This document shows positions 1 to 9,156 of a stretch of DNA of 64,000 nucleotides, piece after piece. Both the position numbers and the translations under genes were made by a program. A model generated the notes under the pieces. It was not told the DNA's origin and searched no databases. It was given only the letters and a program-made list of their open reading frames with translations. Source of the stretch: JACVRX01 sp035697245 (lineage in GTDB: Bacteria > Actinomycetota > Actinomycetes > Jiangellales > Jiangellaceae); contig DASSDH010000192.1 of NCBI GenBank assembly GCA_035697245.1, forward strand, positions 1-64,000. Direction: 5' to 3'. Within the stretch, counting starts at the first letter, position 1, and the number at the start of each line of letters is the position of its first letter.

Positions 1-10
1 GACTGCCGCT

Positions 11-937
11 TCACGCTGGGGCCGTGCGCTGCCGTAGTTGCCGCTCGAAGAGCAGCGTCAACGTGCCGGCAATCACCATTCCGCACAGGTTGACAGCCAG
101 CTGGAGGGCCGATCCCAGTGCCATTCCAGGCTCGCCGAGAGCGAGGGCTACCGCCGTGCTGCCCGCGGCGGGCACAGTCGTGACGGAGATCAGCACGCCG
201 ATGAGCGCACCGGACTTGGCGGCCGTCAGTGACAGGATGCCGGCGATCCCGGCCAGGAACGCCACGACGAAAGAGAACGCGTCGGGCCGGGAGATGAAGC
301 TGGTCAGCGGGTGCTCGCTGTCCAGCATTGCCGGCTCCACCAGTCCGGCGACCCGGGCCAGCAGGGTTGCGAGCACCGTAACGCCGATCGCCGTGGGAAA
401 GCCGATGACCAGCGCGCGCAGCGAGCGCATGGCGAGGGTTCGCTCCCGGAGAACGAGCGCGACGCACAGCCCAGCAATCGGCCCGAACTCCGGACCCACA
501 ACCATGGCGCCGACGATCAGGATCGGCTGGTCGAGCAGGACGCCGATGCCGGCGATCAGGGTCGCGATCGATAGGAAGACCAGGAACGTGGCCGAGAGCG
601 TCGACTCCTCGCTCGTGCGCTCCTCCACCTGCTGCCACACGACGGCGTCGACGCCCTCTCCGGGTGCGTCGAGTTGAGCCTGCCGGGCAACGCGGGACAG
701 CGCGGTGTCGATCTGCTCGATCGCGATCGATCCATCCTGCTCGATCCCGAGGGCGATGAGCTCGTCGACGAGATGGTCGGTGGCCTCCCTGGCGACATCG
801 CACATCACGACGTCGCCGGCCGGTTCCCGCGCGGCGCCGGCCAGCACGATCACGTTCGTGACGCCGATCGTGTCGGCGAGCAGCGAGCAAACCGCGTCCG
901 TGCGGTGAGGCGGTGAGATCAGACGCAGGTGCAACAC
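11..937 (-). CDS. DUF389 family integral membrane protein
   Basis: Protein of 308 aa with a soluble alpha/beta N-terminal part (about residues 1-110), then a run of hydrophobic helices from residue 117 (ATFLVFLSIATLIAGIGVLL) to the end. The core SIATLIAGIGVLLDQPILIVGAMVVGPEFGPIAGL is typical of the DUF389 (TIGR00341-like) family, whose transport or sensing role is not established. The GTG at 937 is the most upstream start; the next codon is TTG, so the start is uncertain by a codon. It ends 10 bases from the window edge and lies 24 bases downstream of hflX on the same strand, so co-transcription is likely. Confidence 0.8.
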   Translation of the reverse strand: MLHLRLISPPHRTDAVCSLLADTIGVTNVIVLAGAAREPAGDVVMCDVAREATDHLVDELIALGIEQDGSIAIEQIDTALSRVARQAQLDAPGEGVDAVVWQQVEERTSEESTLSATFLVFLSIATLIAGIGVLLDQPILIVGAMVVGPEFGPIAGLCVALVLRERTLAMRSLRALVIGFPTAIGVTVLATLLARVAGLVEPAMLDSEHPLTSFISRPDAFSFVVAFLAGIAGILSLTAAKSGALIGVLISVTTVPAAGSTAVALALGEPGMALGSALQLAVNLCGMVIAGTLTLLFERQLRQRTAPA

Positions 938-961
938 GCGGCCGAGTCTGGCAGCCGCGTT

Positions 962-2431
962 TCACGTGGTCGCGTACGGCTCCAGCGCGGCGGCGAGCCC
1001 CTCGGACACCCGGGCCCGAACCCGGGTGCCGCCCGGCTCGTGCTCGACCGAGATGACCTCACCGGTCCGGTGCATGCGCGAGACCAGCTCACCCCGCTCG
1101 TACGGCACCAGGGCTTCCAGCTCGACAGGCGGGCGTGGAAGCCGTGACTCGACGGCTTCGCGGAGCTGGGCGACGCCCGCACCGGTGCGCGCGGACACCG
1201 CGACGGCGCCGCGCTCGAGGCGAAGCAGGCGCGCGACGACCAGCGGGTCGGCGACATCGGTCTTGTTGACCACGACCAGCTCTGGCACGTCGGCAGCGCC
1301 GATCTCGGCGAGGACACCGCGGACTGCGCGCAGCTGTCCTTCGGGGTCCCGATCCGACCCGTCGACGACATGCAGGATCAGGTCGGCGTCGACCACCTCC
1401 TCCAGCGTCGATCGGAAGGCCTCAACCAGCTGATGCGGCAGGTGGCGAACGAAGCCGACAGTGTCGGCGAGGGTGTAGACCCGACCATCGGCGGCCTCGG
1501 TGCGCCGGACGGTGGGATCGAGGGTCGCGAACAGCGCATCCTCGACCAGCACGCCGGCACCTGTCAGCCGGTTGAGGAGCGACGACTTGCCGGCGTTGGT
1601 GTACCCGGCGATCGCGACAGCAGGTACCGCGCGGCGCCGTCGCTCGGCTCGCTTGGTGTCTCGGGCCGTCTCCATGTGGGCCAGTTCACGGCGGAGCTTG
1701 GCCATCCGCGTCCGGATGCGCCGCCGGTCGGTTTCGAGCTTGGTCTCACCGGGACCGCGGGTGCCCACGCCGCCAGTCGCACCACCGGCCCTGCCGCCGG
1801 CCTGCCGCGACAGGTTCTCCCCCCAGCCGCGCAGACGCTGCGCCAGATAGTTGAGCTGAGCCAGCTCGACCTGGGTCTTGCCCTCCCTGCTCTTGGCGTG
1901 CTGAGCGAAGATGTCCAGGATCAGCGCGGTGCGGTCGACGACCTTGACCTTGACCTTGTCCTCGAGATTGCGCAGCTGGGCAGCGGAGAGCTCACCATCG
2001 CAGATGACGGTGTCGGCTCCGGTCTCGAGCACCACGTCCCGAAGCTCGGTGACCTTGCCGGACCCGACGAAGGTGGACGCGTCCGGTCGAGACCGGCGCT
2101 GCACCAGCCCCTCGAGCACCCGCGAACCCGCCGTCTCTGCCAGCGCCGCGAGCTCGACGAGGGAGTTCTCAGCATCTTCGGCGTTGCCTTCGGTCCACAC
2201 CCCGACCAGCACCACGCGTTCGAGGCGAAGCTGCCGGTACTCGACCTCGCTGACGTCGGACAACTCGGTCGACAGGCCGACGACCCGGCGCAGCGAAATG
2301 CGGTCGTCGAGGTCGAGATCGCCTGCCGTGTCGTCGATCGCATCCAGCTGGACGAGGTCGTCGACCCCACGCAGGCGGATGTCGTCGGATGGAGCGGGCT
2401 GATCGTCAGCCCGGCGAGAAGGGATCGTCAT
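962..2431 (-). CDS. hflX: GTPase HflX
   Basis: 489-aa ribosome-associated GTPase of the Obg-HflX superfamily, which in studied bacteria splits or rescues stalled 70S ribosomes. The N-terminal nucleotide-binding HflX domain contains the family signature around VELAQLNYLAQRLRGWG. A glycine-rich linker and a coiled coil follow, then the G domain with G1 GYTNAGKSSLLN, G3 DTVGFVRHLPHQL and G4 NKTD. The ATG start at 2431 has only a weak upstream purine tract. A 402-base gap separates it from dapF; that gap holds a small candidate ORF and a CRP-type palindrome. Confidence 0.95.
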   Translation of the reverse strand: MTIPSRRADDQPAPSDDIRLRGVDDLVQLDAIDDTAGDLDLDDRISLRRVVGLSTELSDVSEVEYRQLRLERVVLVGVWTEGNAEDAENSLVELAALAETAGSRVLEGLVQRRSRPDASTFVGSGKVTELRDVVLETGADTVICDGELSAAQLRNLEDKVKVKVVDRTALILDIFAQHAKSREGKTQVELAQLNYLAQRLRGWGENLSRQAGGRAGGATGGVGTRGPGETKLETDRRRIRTRMAKLRRELAHMETARDTKRAERRRRAVPAVAIAGYTNAGKSSLLNRLTGAGVLVEDALFATLDPTVRRTEAADGRVYTLADTVGFVRHLPHQLVEAFRSTLEEVVDADLILHVVDGSDRDPEGQLRAVRGVLAEIGAADVPELVVVNKTDVADPLVVARLLRLERGAVAVSARTGAGVAQLREAVESRLPRPPVELEALVPYERGELVSRMHRTGEVISVEHEPGGTRVRARVSEGLAAALEPYATT

Positions 2432-2530
2432 GTTGCTGCTTTCAACGAAGAGGCGTTGGTGCGAATTCCGCAGCCCAGGATCCCACGTACCGCCGCCGAG
2501 GGCAGCTGCCTTTTCCTGCGGCCCGAGCGC

Positions 2531-2692
2531 TCAGCGAGACATCGACAGCCTGGCACCCGCCGCCAGCTGCAGGGCGGAGACCGCGCGCATGGTGGCGGCA
2601 CGACGCGCGGCCCGGCCGCGGGCCCGCCGACGGGTTCGCAGCTCGGCCTGCGCAAGCACGGCCTCGCGGCGCTGGCGATCAGAACCGCCCAT
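2531..2692 (-). CDS. candidate 53-aa arginine-rich small protein
   Basis: This ATG-started frame encodes 53 aa, begins MGGSDRQRREAVLAQAELRT and is about one quarter arginine. An AAAGGCGGAG tract sits 4 bases before the ATG and could act as a ribosome binding site. It fills most of the otherwise empty gap between dapF and hflX and has the same orientation. I recognise no family. High-GC sequence produces such alanine/arginine frames by chance, so the call rests only on the start signal and location. Confidence 0.3.
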   Translation of the reverse strand: MGGSDRQRREAVLAQAELRTRRRARGRAARRAATMRAVSALQLAAGARLSMSR

Positions 2693-2822
2693 CGCTCCGC
2701 CTTTCGTCGGGAACTCCGTCGCTGGAAACCGTAGGCCGGGCCACCGACAGGCCCCTCCGTCACACGTCGATCCGGTGGACGCCTCCCAGTGGAGCAGACG
2801 TTGGCTGACGGCCGAGGGATGC

Positions 2823-2838
2823 TGTGATCTACGTCACA
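2823..2838. promoter_or_regulatory. CRP/FNR-type palindrome at the dapF stop codon
   Basis: Perfect TGTGA-N6-TCACA palindrome, extended by GC on each side to 7-bp arms (2821-2840). This matches the consensus bound by cAMP receptor proteins of the E. coli and mycobacterial type. It overlaps the dapF stop codon and lies about 130 bases upstream of the small ORF at 2692 and about 390 upstream of hflX, both read away from it. No clear -35/-10 pair was identified, so its role is inferred. Confidence 0.5.
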
Positions 2839-3685
2839 GCCGGTCGAGATCGATCTCTCCAGCGACTCCGAGCTCAGCCGGGCCGGTGAGAAGCAGCGTC
2901 CCATCGTCGCGTTCGGTGACGACCAATCGGCCACCTGGAACGTCGACGGTGTAGGACGAACCGGGCAGCGACCCCTCGCGTCGCATGGTGGCCCATGCCG
3001 CAGCGCATACACCAGTGCCGCAGGACCGGGTCTCGCCAACACCGCGCTCCCAGACCCGCAACGCGATGTGACAACCCCCCTGGTTCTCAACGAACTCGAC
3101 GTTGGCGCCGTCGGGAAAGACGCTCGCGGGTTCGAGCGCCGGCGCCTCGACCAGCGGTCCTACGAGGCCGATGTCGTCGACGAATACGACCGCATGCGGA
3201 TTCGGTGCCCGGATCGCGACGGCTTCGAACACCGCTCTCCGAGCCGTCACCCGAACCGGCCTACTGGTCGGCATCACCTCGGGCCGGCCCATGTCCACGG
3301 TGTACAGGAGGTCGGATTCTGCATGGACGAGCCGCAGCCCACCGCGGGTTCCGATCGGCAGCTCCCGGCCATGCGCCAGGCCCACCGACCACAGGTACCG
3401 GGCCATGACCCGCACCCCGTTACCGCACATTTCGGCGATCGATCCGTCGGCATTGCGGTAGTCCATGAACCACTCGGCGTCCGCAACGAGGTCAGCATCC
3501 TCGTCGAGCGCTGCGCTGCGCACCACCCGGATCACACCGTCGGCGGCCAATCCGGTGTGGCGATCGGTCAGCCGGCGCACCGTTGCTGCGTCCAGATCGG
3601 GGAGAAGAACACCGTCCGGGTCGGGAAGCAGCACGAAGTCGTTCTGCGTGCCATGGCCCTTGACGAACGGGACCCGCTGCTCCAC
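2834..3685 (-). CDS. dapF: Diaminopimelate epimerase
   Basis: 283-aa enzyme converting LL- to meso-diaminopimelate for lysine and peptidoglycan synthesis. Both catalytic cysteine motifs are present: MCGNGVRVMARYL in the first half and RSCGTGVCAAAWA in the second, together with the N-terminal KGHGTQNDFVLLPD. The GTG at 3685 is used as start. It follows miaA by 23 bases on the same strand. Length is normal for actinobacterial DapF. Confidence 0.97.
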   Translation of the reverse strand: MEQRVPFVKGHGTQNDFVLLPDPDGVLLPDLDAATVRRLTDRHTGLAADGVIRVVRSAALDEDADLVADAEWFMDYRNADGSIAEMCGNGVRVMARYLWSVGLAHGRELPIGTRGGLRLVHAESDLLYTVDMGRPEVMPTSRPVRVTARRAVFEAVAIRAPNPHAVVFVDDIGLVGPLVEAPALEPASVFPDGANVEFVENQGGCHIALRVWERGVGETRSCGTGVCAAAWATMRREGSLPGSSYTVDVPGGRLVVTERDDGTLLLTGPAELGVAGEIDLDRL

Positions 3686-3708
3686 GGACGACGATGTTAG
3701 GCCGCTCG

Positions 3709-4617
3709 TCAGTCGAGACGATCCAGTGCCTGGTCGACGAGGTTATCGGCGTCGAAGCGCAGCCAGCTGATCCGCGGATCCTTGCGGAACCACGCGTCCT
3801 GTCGTCGGGCGAATCGGCGCGTTGCCTGAATGGTGCGCACCCTGGCTTCGGCTTCGTCGTATTCACCCGCGAGGAAGGCCAGGACCTGCACGTAGCCCAG
3901 CGCCCTGCGTGCCGTTCGGCTATCGCGCAGGCCGCCCTCTTCCAGTGTGCGGACCTCGTCGACGAGTCCGGCCCGCCACATCCGGTCGACGCGCTCCTCG
4001 ATTCGCCGGTCGAGCACATCCCGGGGTACGTCGAGCCCCAGCTGAACGACTCGGTCATACAGGTAGGTCCGGTTGGGAAGAGTTGCCGAGAAGGGGCGGC
4101 CGGTCAGCTCGACGACCTCCAGCGCGCGAACGATGCGCCGGCCGTTGGTCGGCAGAATCATCGCCGCAGCGCTTGGATCGACGTTGCTGAGCCGCTCGTG
4201 CAGCCCGCGTGCACCCACGACCGCCAAATCGAGCTCGAGCCGGGCCCGCAGCGCCGGGTCGGTCCCCGGGAACTCGAACCGGTCGAGCACCGCGCGCACG
4301 TACAACGCACTCCCCCCCACGACCACCGGCAGCACGCTCCGGCCGTGGCAATCGTCGATTGCTGCGCGCGCGAGGCTCTGGAACTCCGCGACGGTGGCCG
4401 GTTCCGCCACGTCGAGAACATCGAGAACGTGGTGCCGTATCCCCCTGCGTTCCACCGGCGTCGGCTTGGCCGTCCCGATGTCCATGCCGCGATATACCTG
4501 CATCGAATCGGCGTTGACGACCTCGCCGGGCAATCGGCTCGCCAGCTCGACCGCCAAGTCGCTCTTGCCCGCTGCCGTCGGGCCGACGACGGCGACGACA
4601 GGTGGGCGCACAGGCAC
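3709..4617 (-). CDS. miaA: tRNA dimethylallyltransferase
   Basis: 302-aa enzyme adding the dimethylallyl group to A37 of tRNAs reading UNN codons. The P-loop VVGPTAAGKSDLAVELA is at residues 9-25, NADSMQVYRGMDIGTAKP follows, and the C-terminal zone contains GYVQVLAFLAGEYDEAEA. It provides the substrate for MiaB, encoded nearby at 5902-7356. GTG start at 4617. Confidence 0.97.
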   Translation of the reverse strand: MPVRPPVVAVVGPTAAGKSDLAVELASRLPGEVVNADSMQVYRGMDIGTAKPTPVERRGIRHHVLDVLDVAEPATVAEFQSLARAAIDDCHGRSVLPVVVGGSALYVRAVLDRFEFPGTDPALRARLELDLAVVGARGLHERLSNVDPSAAAMILPTNGRRIVRALEVVELTGRPFSATLPNRTYLYDRVVQLGLDVPRDVLDRRIEERVDRMWRAGLVDEVRTLEEGGLRDSRTARRALGYVQVLAFLAGEYDEAEARVRTIQATRRFARRQDAWFRKDPRISWLRFDADNLVDQALDRLD

Positions 4618-4674
4618 CCATCCAGTGTCCCAGCAGGCGAGGGCGGCGTACCCGATTCCGTCGGTGAACGGACC

Positions 4675-5388
4675 TCAGCCGTGCCGCTCCCAGACCGCAA
4701 CCAGATACCCGACGCCGAACGGGGCATTTTCGTAGAGCAACTCGGCGTCGAACGCGGCATCTCCAGCGGCGCCGGCGAGCACTTGCCAAGGCGCCCGGCC
4801 GGCGGCTCGAAGCTCCGCCCCCAGTGTGGGGTCAAGCGCCATCAGGGCGGCCGGGTCCGCGGTGCGTAACGCATCGGCGACGGCAGCGTCGAACCTTTCG
4901 GCCCTCTCGTCGACGAACGCCGGAGCAGCGGACGGCCGGCCGACGGAGCCGTCTCCCATCACCAGCAGGGCCAGCCGGTCGGTTTCCTGGGCGAGTTGGA
5001 TACCGAGCCGGCGACATTCCTCGGCCGGGCTCGACTCGCCGACCGCCTGCCCAGGGACGTCACTGCTCCAGCCGGCCTGGAGCAACAGCCAGCCGGCCAC
5101 GGAGAGGGACAACGGCAGGCGGTCATCCCCGTCCGCTGCCGAGGCCCCCGGCAGGGACACCGCCACGTCAGCCCCGTACGCCGCAAACGACCCACCAGTG
5201 CCGGGTGCGTAGCGCCGGGTTGCCTGGTCCGAGCCAACCACGACCAGCAGCTCCGGCTCGGTGGCGCGCACGGCATCGATCGCCGCCGCACAGGCTGACC
5301 GGAGGTCGTCGATCTCCCCCGCCTCGCTGCCCGCCAGTTCGGGGACGAGCAGGGGCGGATGCGGGCAGACCGCAGCCGAGACGAGCAC
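4675..5388 (-). CDS. Class III extradiol dioxygenase-like protein of unknown substrate
   Basis: 237-aa protein starting MLVSAAVCPHPPLLVPELAG, with GSDQATRRY and a downstream VMGDGSVGRP. The family (DODA/LigB-like fold, MEMO-related) is regularly found beside miaA in Actinobacteria, but no reaction is established to my knowledge. The N-terminal PHPP resembles a metal-ligand histidine motif. It is co-directional with miaA (57-base gap) and divergent from the membrane protein at 5430. Confidence 0.75.
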   Translation of the reverse strand: MLVSAAVCPHPPLLVPELAGSEAGEIDDLRSACAAAIDAVRATEPELLVVVGSDQATRRYAPGTGGSFAAYGADVAVSLPGASAADGDDRLPLSLSVAGWLLLQAGWSSDVPGQAVGESSPAEECRRLGIQLAQETDRLALLVMGDGSVGRPSAAPAFVDERAERFDAAVADALRTADPAALMALDPTLGAELRAAGRAPWQVLAGAAGDAAFDAELLYENAPFGVGYLVAVWERHG

Positions 5389-5429
5389 CTTCGGAGGTTA
5401 TCGCCCAAAACGACCCACGGCGTGATCGA

Positions 5430-5912
5430 ATGACAGACATGCTCGACGGCGCGGACGCACTACGCGTTTCTGCGGCCGTCGCGGTCGCGCTGACCGGCAT
5501 TGGACTCAGCCTGGCCTGGCTACCCGTGCTGCGCCGGGAGGGGCCGGTGTGCCTCGCGGCGCGGCTGCTCACGACGGTCGGGCTGGTCGCCACATTTCTC
5601 GACTTCGGTGGGCTCGGTGGGGTTCTCGGGCCCGCACTCGCGGCCATGGGAGTGGCCGCCATGTGGCAAAGTCAGCCAGAGCCAGAGGTGCCACGCCCCC
5701 GTCGAAAGGGCATCCTGATCGCATCCGCGGCAACCGGGTTGGCCATCTTTGCCTGCTGGCGCGGATGGTCCGTGCTCGAGGTGGTGCCGGCGCAGGCCCG
5801 GATGATCTCTGGGCTCGTCGCCGGGGCGGTGGGAGCCCTGGCCACGATCGCCGTGGCCGACCGCGCACGAGTTCGCTTGCGTGAGGCAGTCCGCGAGCGC
5901 CTCAACATCTGA
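5430..5912 (+). CDS. Small integral membrane protein, unknown function
   Basis: 160-aa protein with about four hydrophobic segments (near residues 10-30, 40-70, 92-110 and 122-140) and a basic, amphipathic C-terminus. I recognise no family. ATG 5430 was chosen; a second ATG three codons later (5439) is possible. It is divergent from the dioxygenase-like gene with only 41 bases between them, and its 3' end overlaps the end of miaB by 11 bases, tail to tail. Confidence 0.65.
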   Translation: MTDMLDGADALRVSAAVAVALTGIGLSLAWLPVLRREGPVCLAARLLTTVGLVATFLDFGGLGGVLGPALAAMGVAAMWQSQPEPEVPRPRRKGILIASAATGLAIFACWRGWSVLEVVPAQARMISGLVAGAVGALATIAVADRARVRLREAVRERLNI

Positions 5913-7356
5913 CCGCGGGCATGCCGAGATGGACCAGTCCGTCTCGATCAGCGGTCGCCGTGGTGCGCTCATGGGCGTCGCCTGCGCGGGCTGGACGGAC
6001 CCGGTAGACGCCACCATCCACCGCCGAGTCTGCGACGAGGTGATGAGGTGCGGCATGGGTCACGACGGCGGTGACCAAGTCACCCGGTCGGGGGACTGAC
6101 CCGCCGGTGGGTACCGAGAAGTGGATCAGCCGGTTGTCCCTGGCGCGCCCGGACAGCCGGCGAGTCTGGGCGTCCTTGCGGCCTTCTCCCACGGCCACCA
6201 GGATCTCCACCTCACGGCCGACGAAGGACTGGTTCTCCGCCGCGGCCACCTCGTCCACGACGTCGACCAAGCGTTGGTATCGATCGCGGACAACGCTCTT
6301 CGGTACCTGGTCGGCCATCTCGGCCGCCGGCGTGCCTGGTCGCTTGGAGTACTGGAACGTATAAGCCGACGCAAATCGCGCCTCTCGCACCATCTCCACC
6401 GTCTGCTGGAAATCGCTTTCGGTCTCACCAGGGAACCCGACGATGATGTCGGTGGTGATGGCCGCATCCGGGATGGCGGCTCGGACGTTCGCCACGATGC
6501 GGAGATACCGGTCGCGGCGGTACGACCTTCGCATCGCCCGCAACACGTCGTCCGAACCAGATTGCAGTGGCATGTGCAGCGACGGCATGACCGCAGGCGT
6601 TTCCGCCATAGCCGCGATGACGTCGTCGGTGAAGTCGCGGGGATGTGGGCTGGTGAACCGCACTCGCTCCAAGCCGTCCACTGCGCCAACCGCACGCAGC
6701 AACGTGCCGAATGCGTGCCGGTCCCCGAACTCGACGCCGTACGCGTTGACGTTCTGCCCGAGGAGGGTGACCTCGACCACACCGTCGGCGACCAGCGCGG
6801 CGACCTCGGCCAGGATGTCTCCCGGACGCCGGTCCCGCTCGCGGCCACGCAGTGCCGGGACGATGCAGAACGTGCAGGTGTTGTTGCAGCCCACGCTGAC
6901 CGCGACCCAGGCCGAGTACGCACTCTCCCGCCGCGCCGGCAATGTCGACGGAAAGACCTCCAGCGCCTCGGCGATCTCCACTTGCGCCTCGTGCTGAACC
7001 CGAGCTCGTTCCAGCAACACCGGCAGCGATCCAACGTTGTGAGTGCCGAAGACGACGTCAACCCAGGGCGCTCGTCGGACGATCTCGGCCCGGTCCTTCT
7101 GGGCCAGGCAGCCGCCAACGGCAATCTGCATGCCCGGTGTGCGCGCTTTGACCGGGGCCAGGTGGCCGAGGTTGCCGTAGAGCTTGTTGTCGGCGTTCTC
7201 CCGAACTGCGCAGGTGTTGAAGACGACGACATCAGCCGGCTCGTCCGTGGTCGCGTGGACGTAGCCGGCCTGCTCGAGCAGCCCGGCGAGCCGCTCGGAG
7301 TCGTGGACGTTCATCTGGCACCCGTAGGTGCGGACGTCATACGTACGCGTGCTCAT
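5902..7356 (-). CDS. miaB: tRNA-2-methylthio-N6-dimethylallyladenosine synthase
   Basis: 484-aa radical-SAM methylthiotransferase that converts i6A37 to ms2i6A37, acting after MiaA. It has the N-terminal UPF0004 domain (YGCQMNVHDSE), the radical-SAM cluster motif CNNTCTFCIVP, and a C-terminal TRAM-type region. The frame is open further upstream, but the ATG at 7356 begins the conserved MSTRTYDVRTYGCQMN and is the likely start. Divergent from gluA across 85 bases. Confidence 0.95.
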   Translation of the reverse strand: MSTRTYDVRTYGCQMNVHDSERLAGLLEQAGYVHATTDEPADVVVFNTCAVRENADNKLYGNLGHLAPVKARTPGMQIAVGGCLAQKDRAEIVRRAPWVDVVFGTHNVGSLPVLLERARVQHEAQVEIAEALEVFPSTLPARRESAYSAWVAVSVGCNNTCTFCIVPALRGRERDRRPGDILAEVAALVADGVVEVTLLGQNVNAYGVEFGDRHAFGTLLRAVGAVDGLERVRFTSPHPRDFTDDVIAAMAETPAVMPSLHMPLQSGSDDVLRAMRRSYRRDRYLRIVANVRAAIPDAAITTDIIVGFPGETESDFQQTVEMVREARFASAYTFQYSKRPGTPAAEMADQVPKSVVRDRYQRLVDVVDEVAAAENQSFVGREVEILVAVGEGRKDAQTRRLSGRARDNRLIHFSVPTGGSVPRPGDLVTAVVTHAAPHHLVADSAVDGGVYRVRPARAGDAHERTTATADRDGLVHLGMPAVRC

Positions 7357-7441
7357 CTCGGGCTCTAGGGTACGCAGTCGTATCCGGACCGTGACCCGAT
7401 GACGGTGCCCAAGCGTCGTTACCGTCGATAGGTTGCCTGGC

Positions 7442-8215
7442 ATGACCGAGAGCAAGGTCGATGTGACTGACGCAGACGGCCCGGCGCTGGTCGTCCTCGA
7501 CAAGGTCAACAAGCATTTCGGCGAGTTGCATGTGCTCCGCGACATCGACCTGACCGTGGACCGCGGCGAGGTAGTCGTGGTCATCGGCCCGTCCGGATCG
7601 GGCAAGTCGACGCTGTGCCGGGCGATCAACCGGCTCGAGCCGATCGACTCCGGGACGATCTTGCTCGACGGTCAGCCACTGCCCGCGGAGGGCAAGGCGC
7701 TGGCCCGCCTACGGGCAGAGGTCGGCATGGTCTTCCAGTCGTTCAATCTGTTCGCGCACAAGACCGTGCTCGAAAACGTCACGCTGGGCCCCACCAAGGT
7801 CAAGGGTGTTTCTCGGGCGGCGGCGGACAAGGAGGCGATGGCCCTGCTCGATCGCGTCGGTGTCGCCAACCAGGCACCGAAGCTGCCCGCCCAGCTGTCC
7901 GGTGGCCAACAGCAGCGAGTCGCGATTGCCCGGGCGCTCGCGATGAAGCCCAAGGTCATGCTCTTCGACGAGCCGACATCTGCCCTCGACCCGGAGATGA
8001 TCAACGAGGTGCTCGACGTGATGACGTCGCTGGCCAATGAGGGCATGACGATGATTGTCATCACTCACGAAATGGGTTTCGCCCGCCGGGCGGCCAACCG
8101 GGTCGTCTTCATGGACGAGGGCGAGATCGTCGAAGAGGCATCTCCGGACCGGTTCTTCACCCACGCCGAGAGCGCCCGGGCGCAGGACTTTCTGAGCAAG
8201 ATCCTGACCCACTGA
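7442..8215 (+). CDS. gluA: Glutamate-type amino-acid ABC transporter ATPase
   Basis: 257-aa ATPase of a polar amino-acid importer. Walker A GPSGSGKSTLCRAINRLE, signature LSGGQQQRVAIARAL, Walker B VMLFDEPTSALD and the H-loop ITHEMG are all present. ATG 7442 is preferred because a GATAGG tract lies 9 bases before it; an in-frame TTG at 7433 is the alternative. It opens a four-gene operon whose position between miaB and recX/recA matches gluABCD of Corynebacterium. Confidence 0.9.
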   Translation: MTESKVDVTDADGPALVVLDKVNKHFGELHVLRDIDLTVDRGEVVVVIGPSGSGKSTLCRAINRLEPIDSGTILLDGQPLPAEGKALARLRAEVGMVFQSFNLFAHKTVLENVTLGPTKVKGVSRAAADKEAMALLDRVGVANQAPKLPAQLSGGQQQRVAIARALAMKPKVMLFDEPTSALDPEMINEVLDVMTSLANEGMTMIVITHEMGFARRAANRVVFMDEGEIVEEASPDRFFTHAESARAQDFLSKILTH

Positions 8216-8246
8216 CAACCCCTAGTAAGAGGAGAGGATCCGCACC

Positions 8247-9149
8247 ATGCGAACACCACGATTCGCCTTCGTAGCGGTGGCCGCGGCCACTGCGCTCGTT
8301 CTCGCCGCGTGCAATGGGGATGGCGGCGACGAGGCGGGAGGCGACACCACCGCCGCACCCACCGAAGAGGCGCCAGAGTTCGAGGCCGGCACGACGATGG
8401 CCGAGCTCAACGAGGCCGGCTCGATCACCATCGGCACGAAGTTCGACCAGCCTCTATTCGGCCTGGTGGGACCCGACGGCGTGCCAGTCGGCTTCGACGT
8501 CGAGATCGGCAAGATCATCGCTTCCGAGCTCGGCATCGACGAGGAGAACATCGAGTGGGGGGAGACCATCTCCGCCAACCGTGAATCGTTCATCGAGGAG
8601 GGTCAGGTCGACATCGTCGTCGCGACCTACACGATCAACGACGAGCGCAAGATGGTCGTCGACTTCGCCGGCCCGTACTACGTGGCCGGCCAGACGATCA
8701 TGGTTCTGGAGGGCAACACCGACATCAACGGGCCGGATGACCTGGCCGGCAAGAAGGTCTGCTCCGCCGAGGGGTCGACCCCGGCCGAGCGGATCAGGAC
8801 CGAATACCCCGAGGCCGAACTGGTGCCCGCCGGCGCGTACTCCGAATGCCTCGAGCCGCTGCGCAACGGGCAGGTCGACGCCGTGACGACCGACAACGTC
8901 ATCCTGTCCGGCTTCGTCGACCAGAACCCGGGCGAGTTCAAGCTCGTCGACAGCGAACCGTTCAGCGAGGAGCCGTACGGCATCGGTCTGGAGAGGTGCG
9001 ACGACGACTTCCGCACGTTCATCAACGACGTGCTGGAAGAGTCCTTCGAGGACGGCCGCTGGGCGGAGGCCTGGGAAGCGACGGCCGGTGCGGTGCTCGA
9101 GACTCCTGAGCCGCCAGCAGTCGACCGGTACGAAGCAACCGGCTGCTGA
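8247..9149 (+). CDS. gluB: Glutamate-type substrate-binding lipoprotein
   Basis: 300-aa periplasmic-type binding protein anchored as a lipoprotein. The signal peptide runs MRTPRFAFVAVAAATALVLA to the lipobox with lipidated Cys22 (VLAAC). An acidic linker is followed by a bacterial extracellular solute-binding protein family 3 domain (FDVEIGKIIASELG, VDIVVATYTINDER). A GAGGAGAGG ribosome site precedes it. It delivers substrate to GluCD; glutamate specificity is inferred from synteny. Confidence 0.9.
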   Translation: MRTPRFAFVAVAAATALVLAACNGDGGDEAGGDTTAAPTEEAPEFEAGTTMAELNEAGSITIGTKFDQPLFGLVGPDGVPVGFDVEIGKIIASELGIDEENIEWGETISANRESFIEEGQVDIVVATYTINDERKMVVDFAGPYYVAGQTIMVLEGNTDINGPDDLAGKKVCSAEGSTPAERIRTEYPEAELVPAGAYSECLEPLRNGQVDAVTTDNVILSGFVDQNPGEFKLVDSEPFSEEPYGIGLERCDDDFRTFINDVLEESFEDGRWAEAWEATAGAVLETPEPPAVDRYEATGC

Positions 9150-9156
9150 TTCCCGA

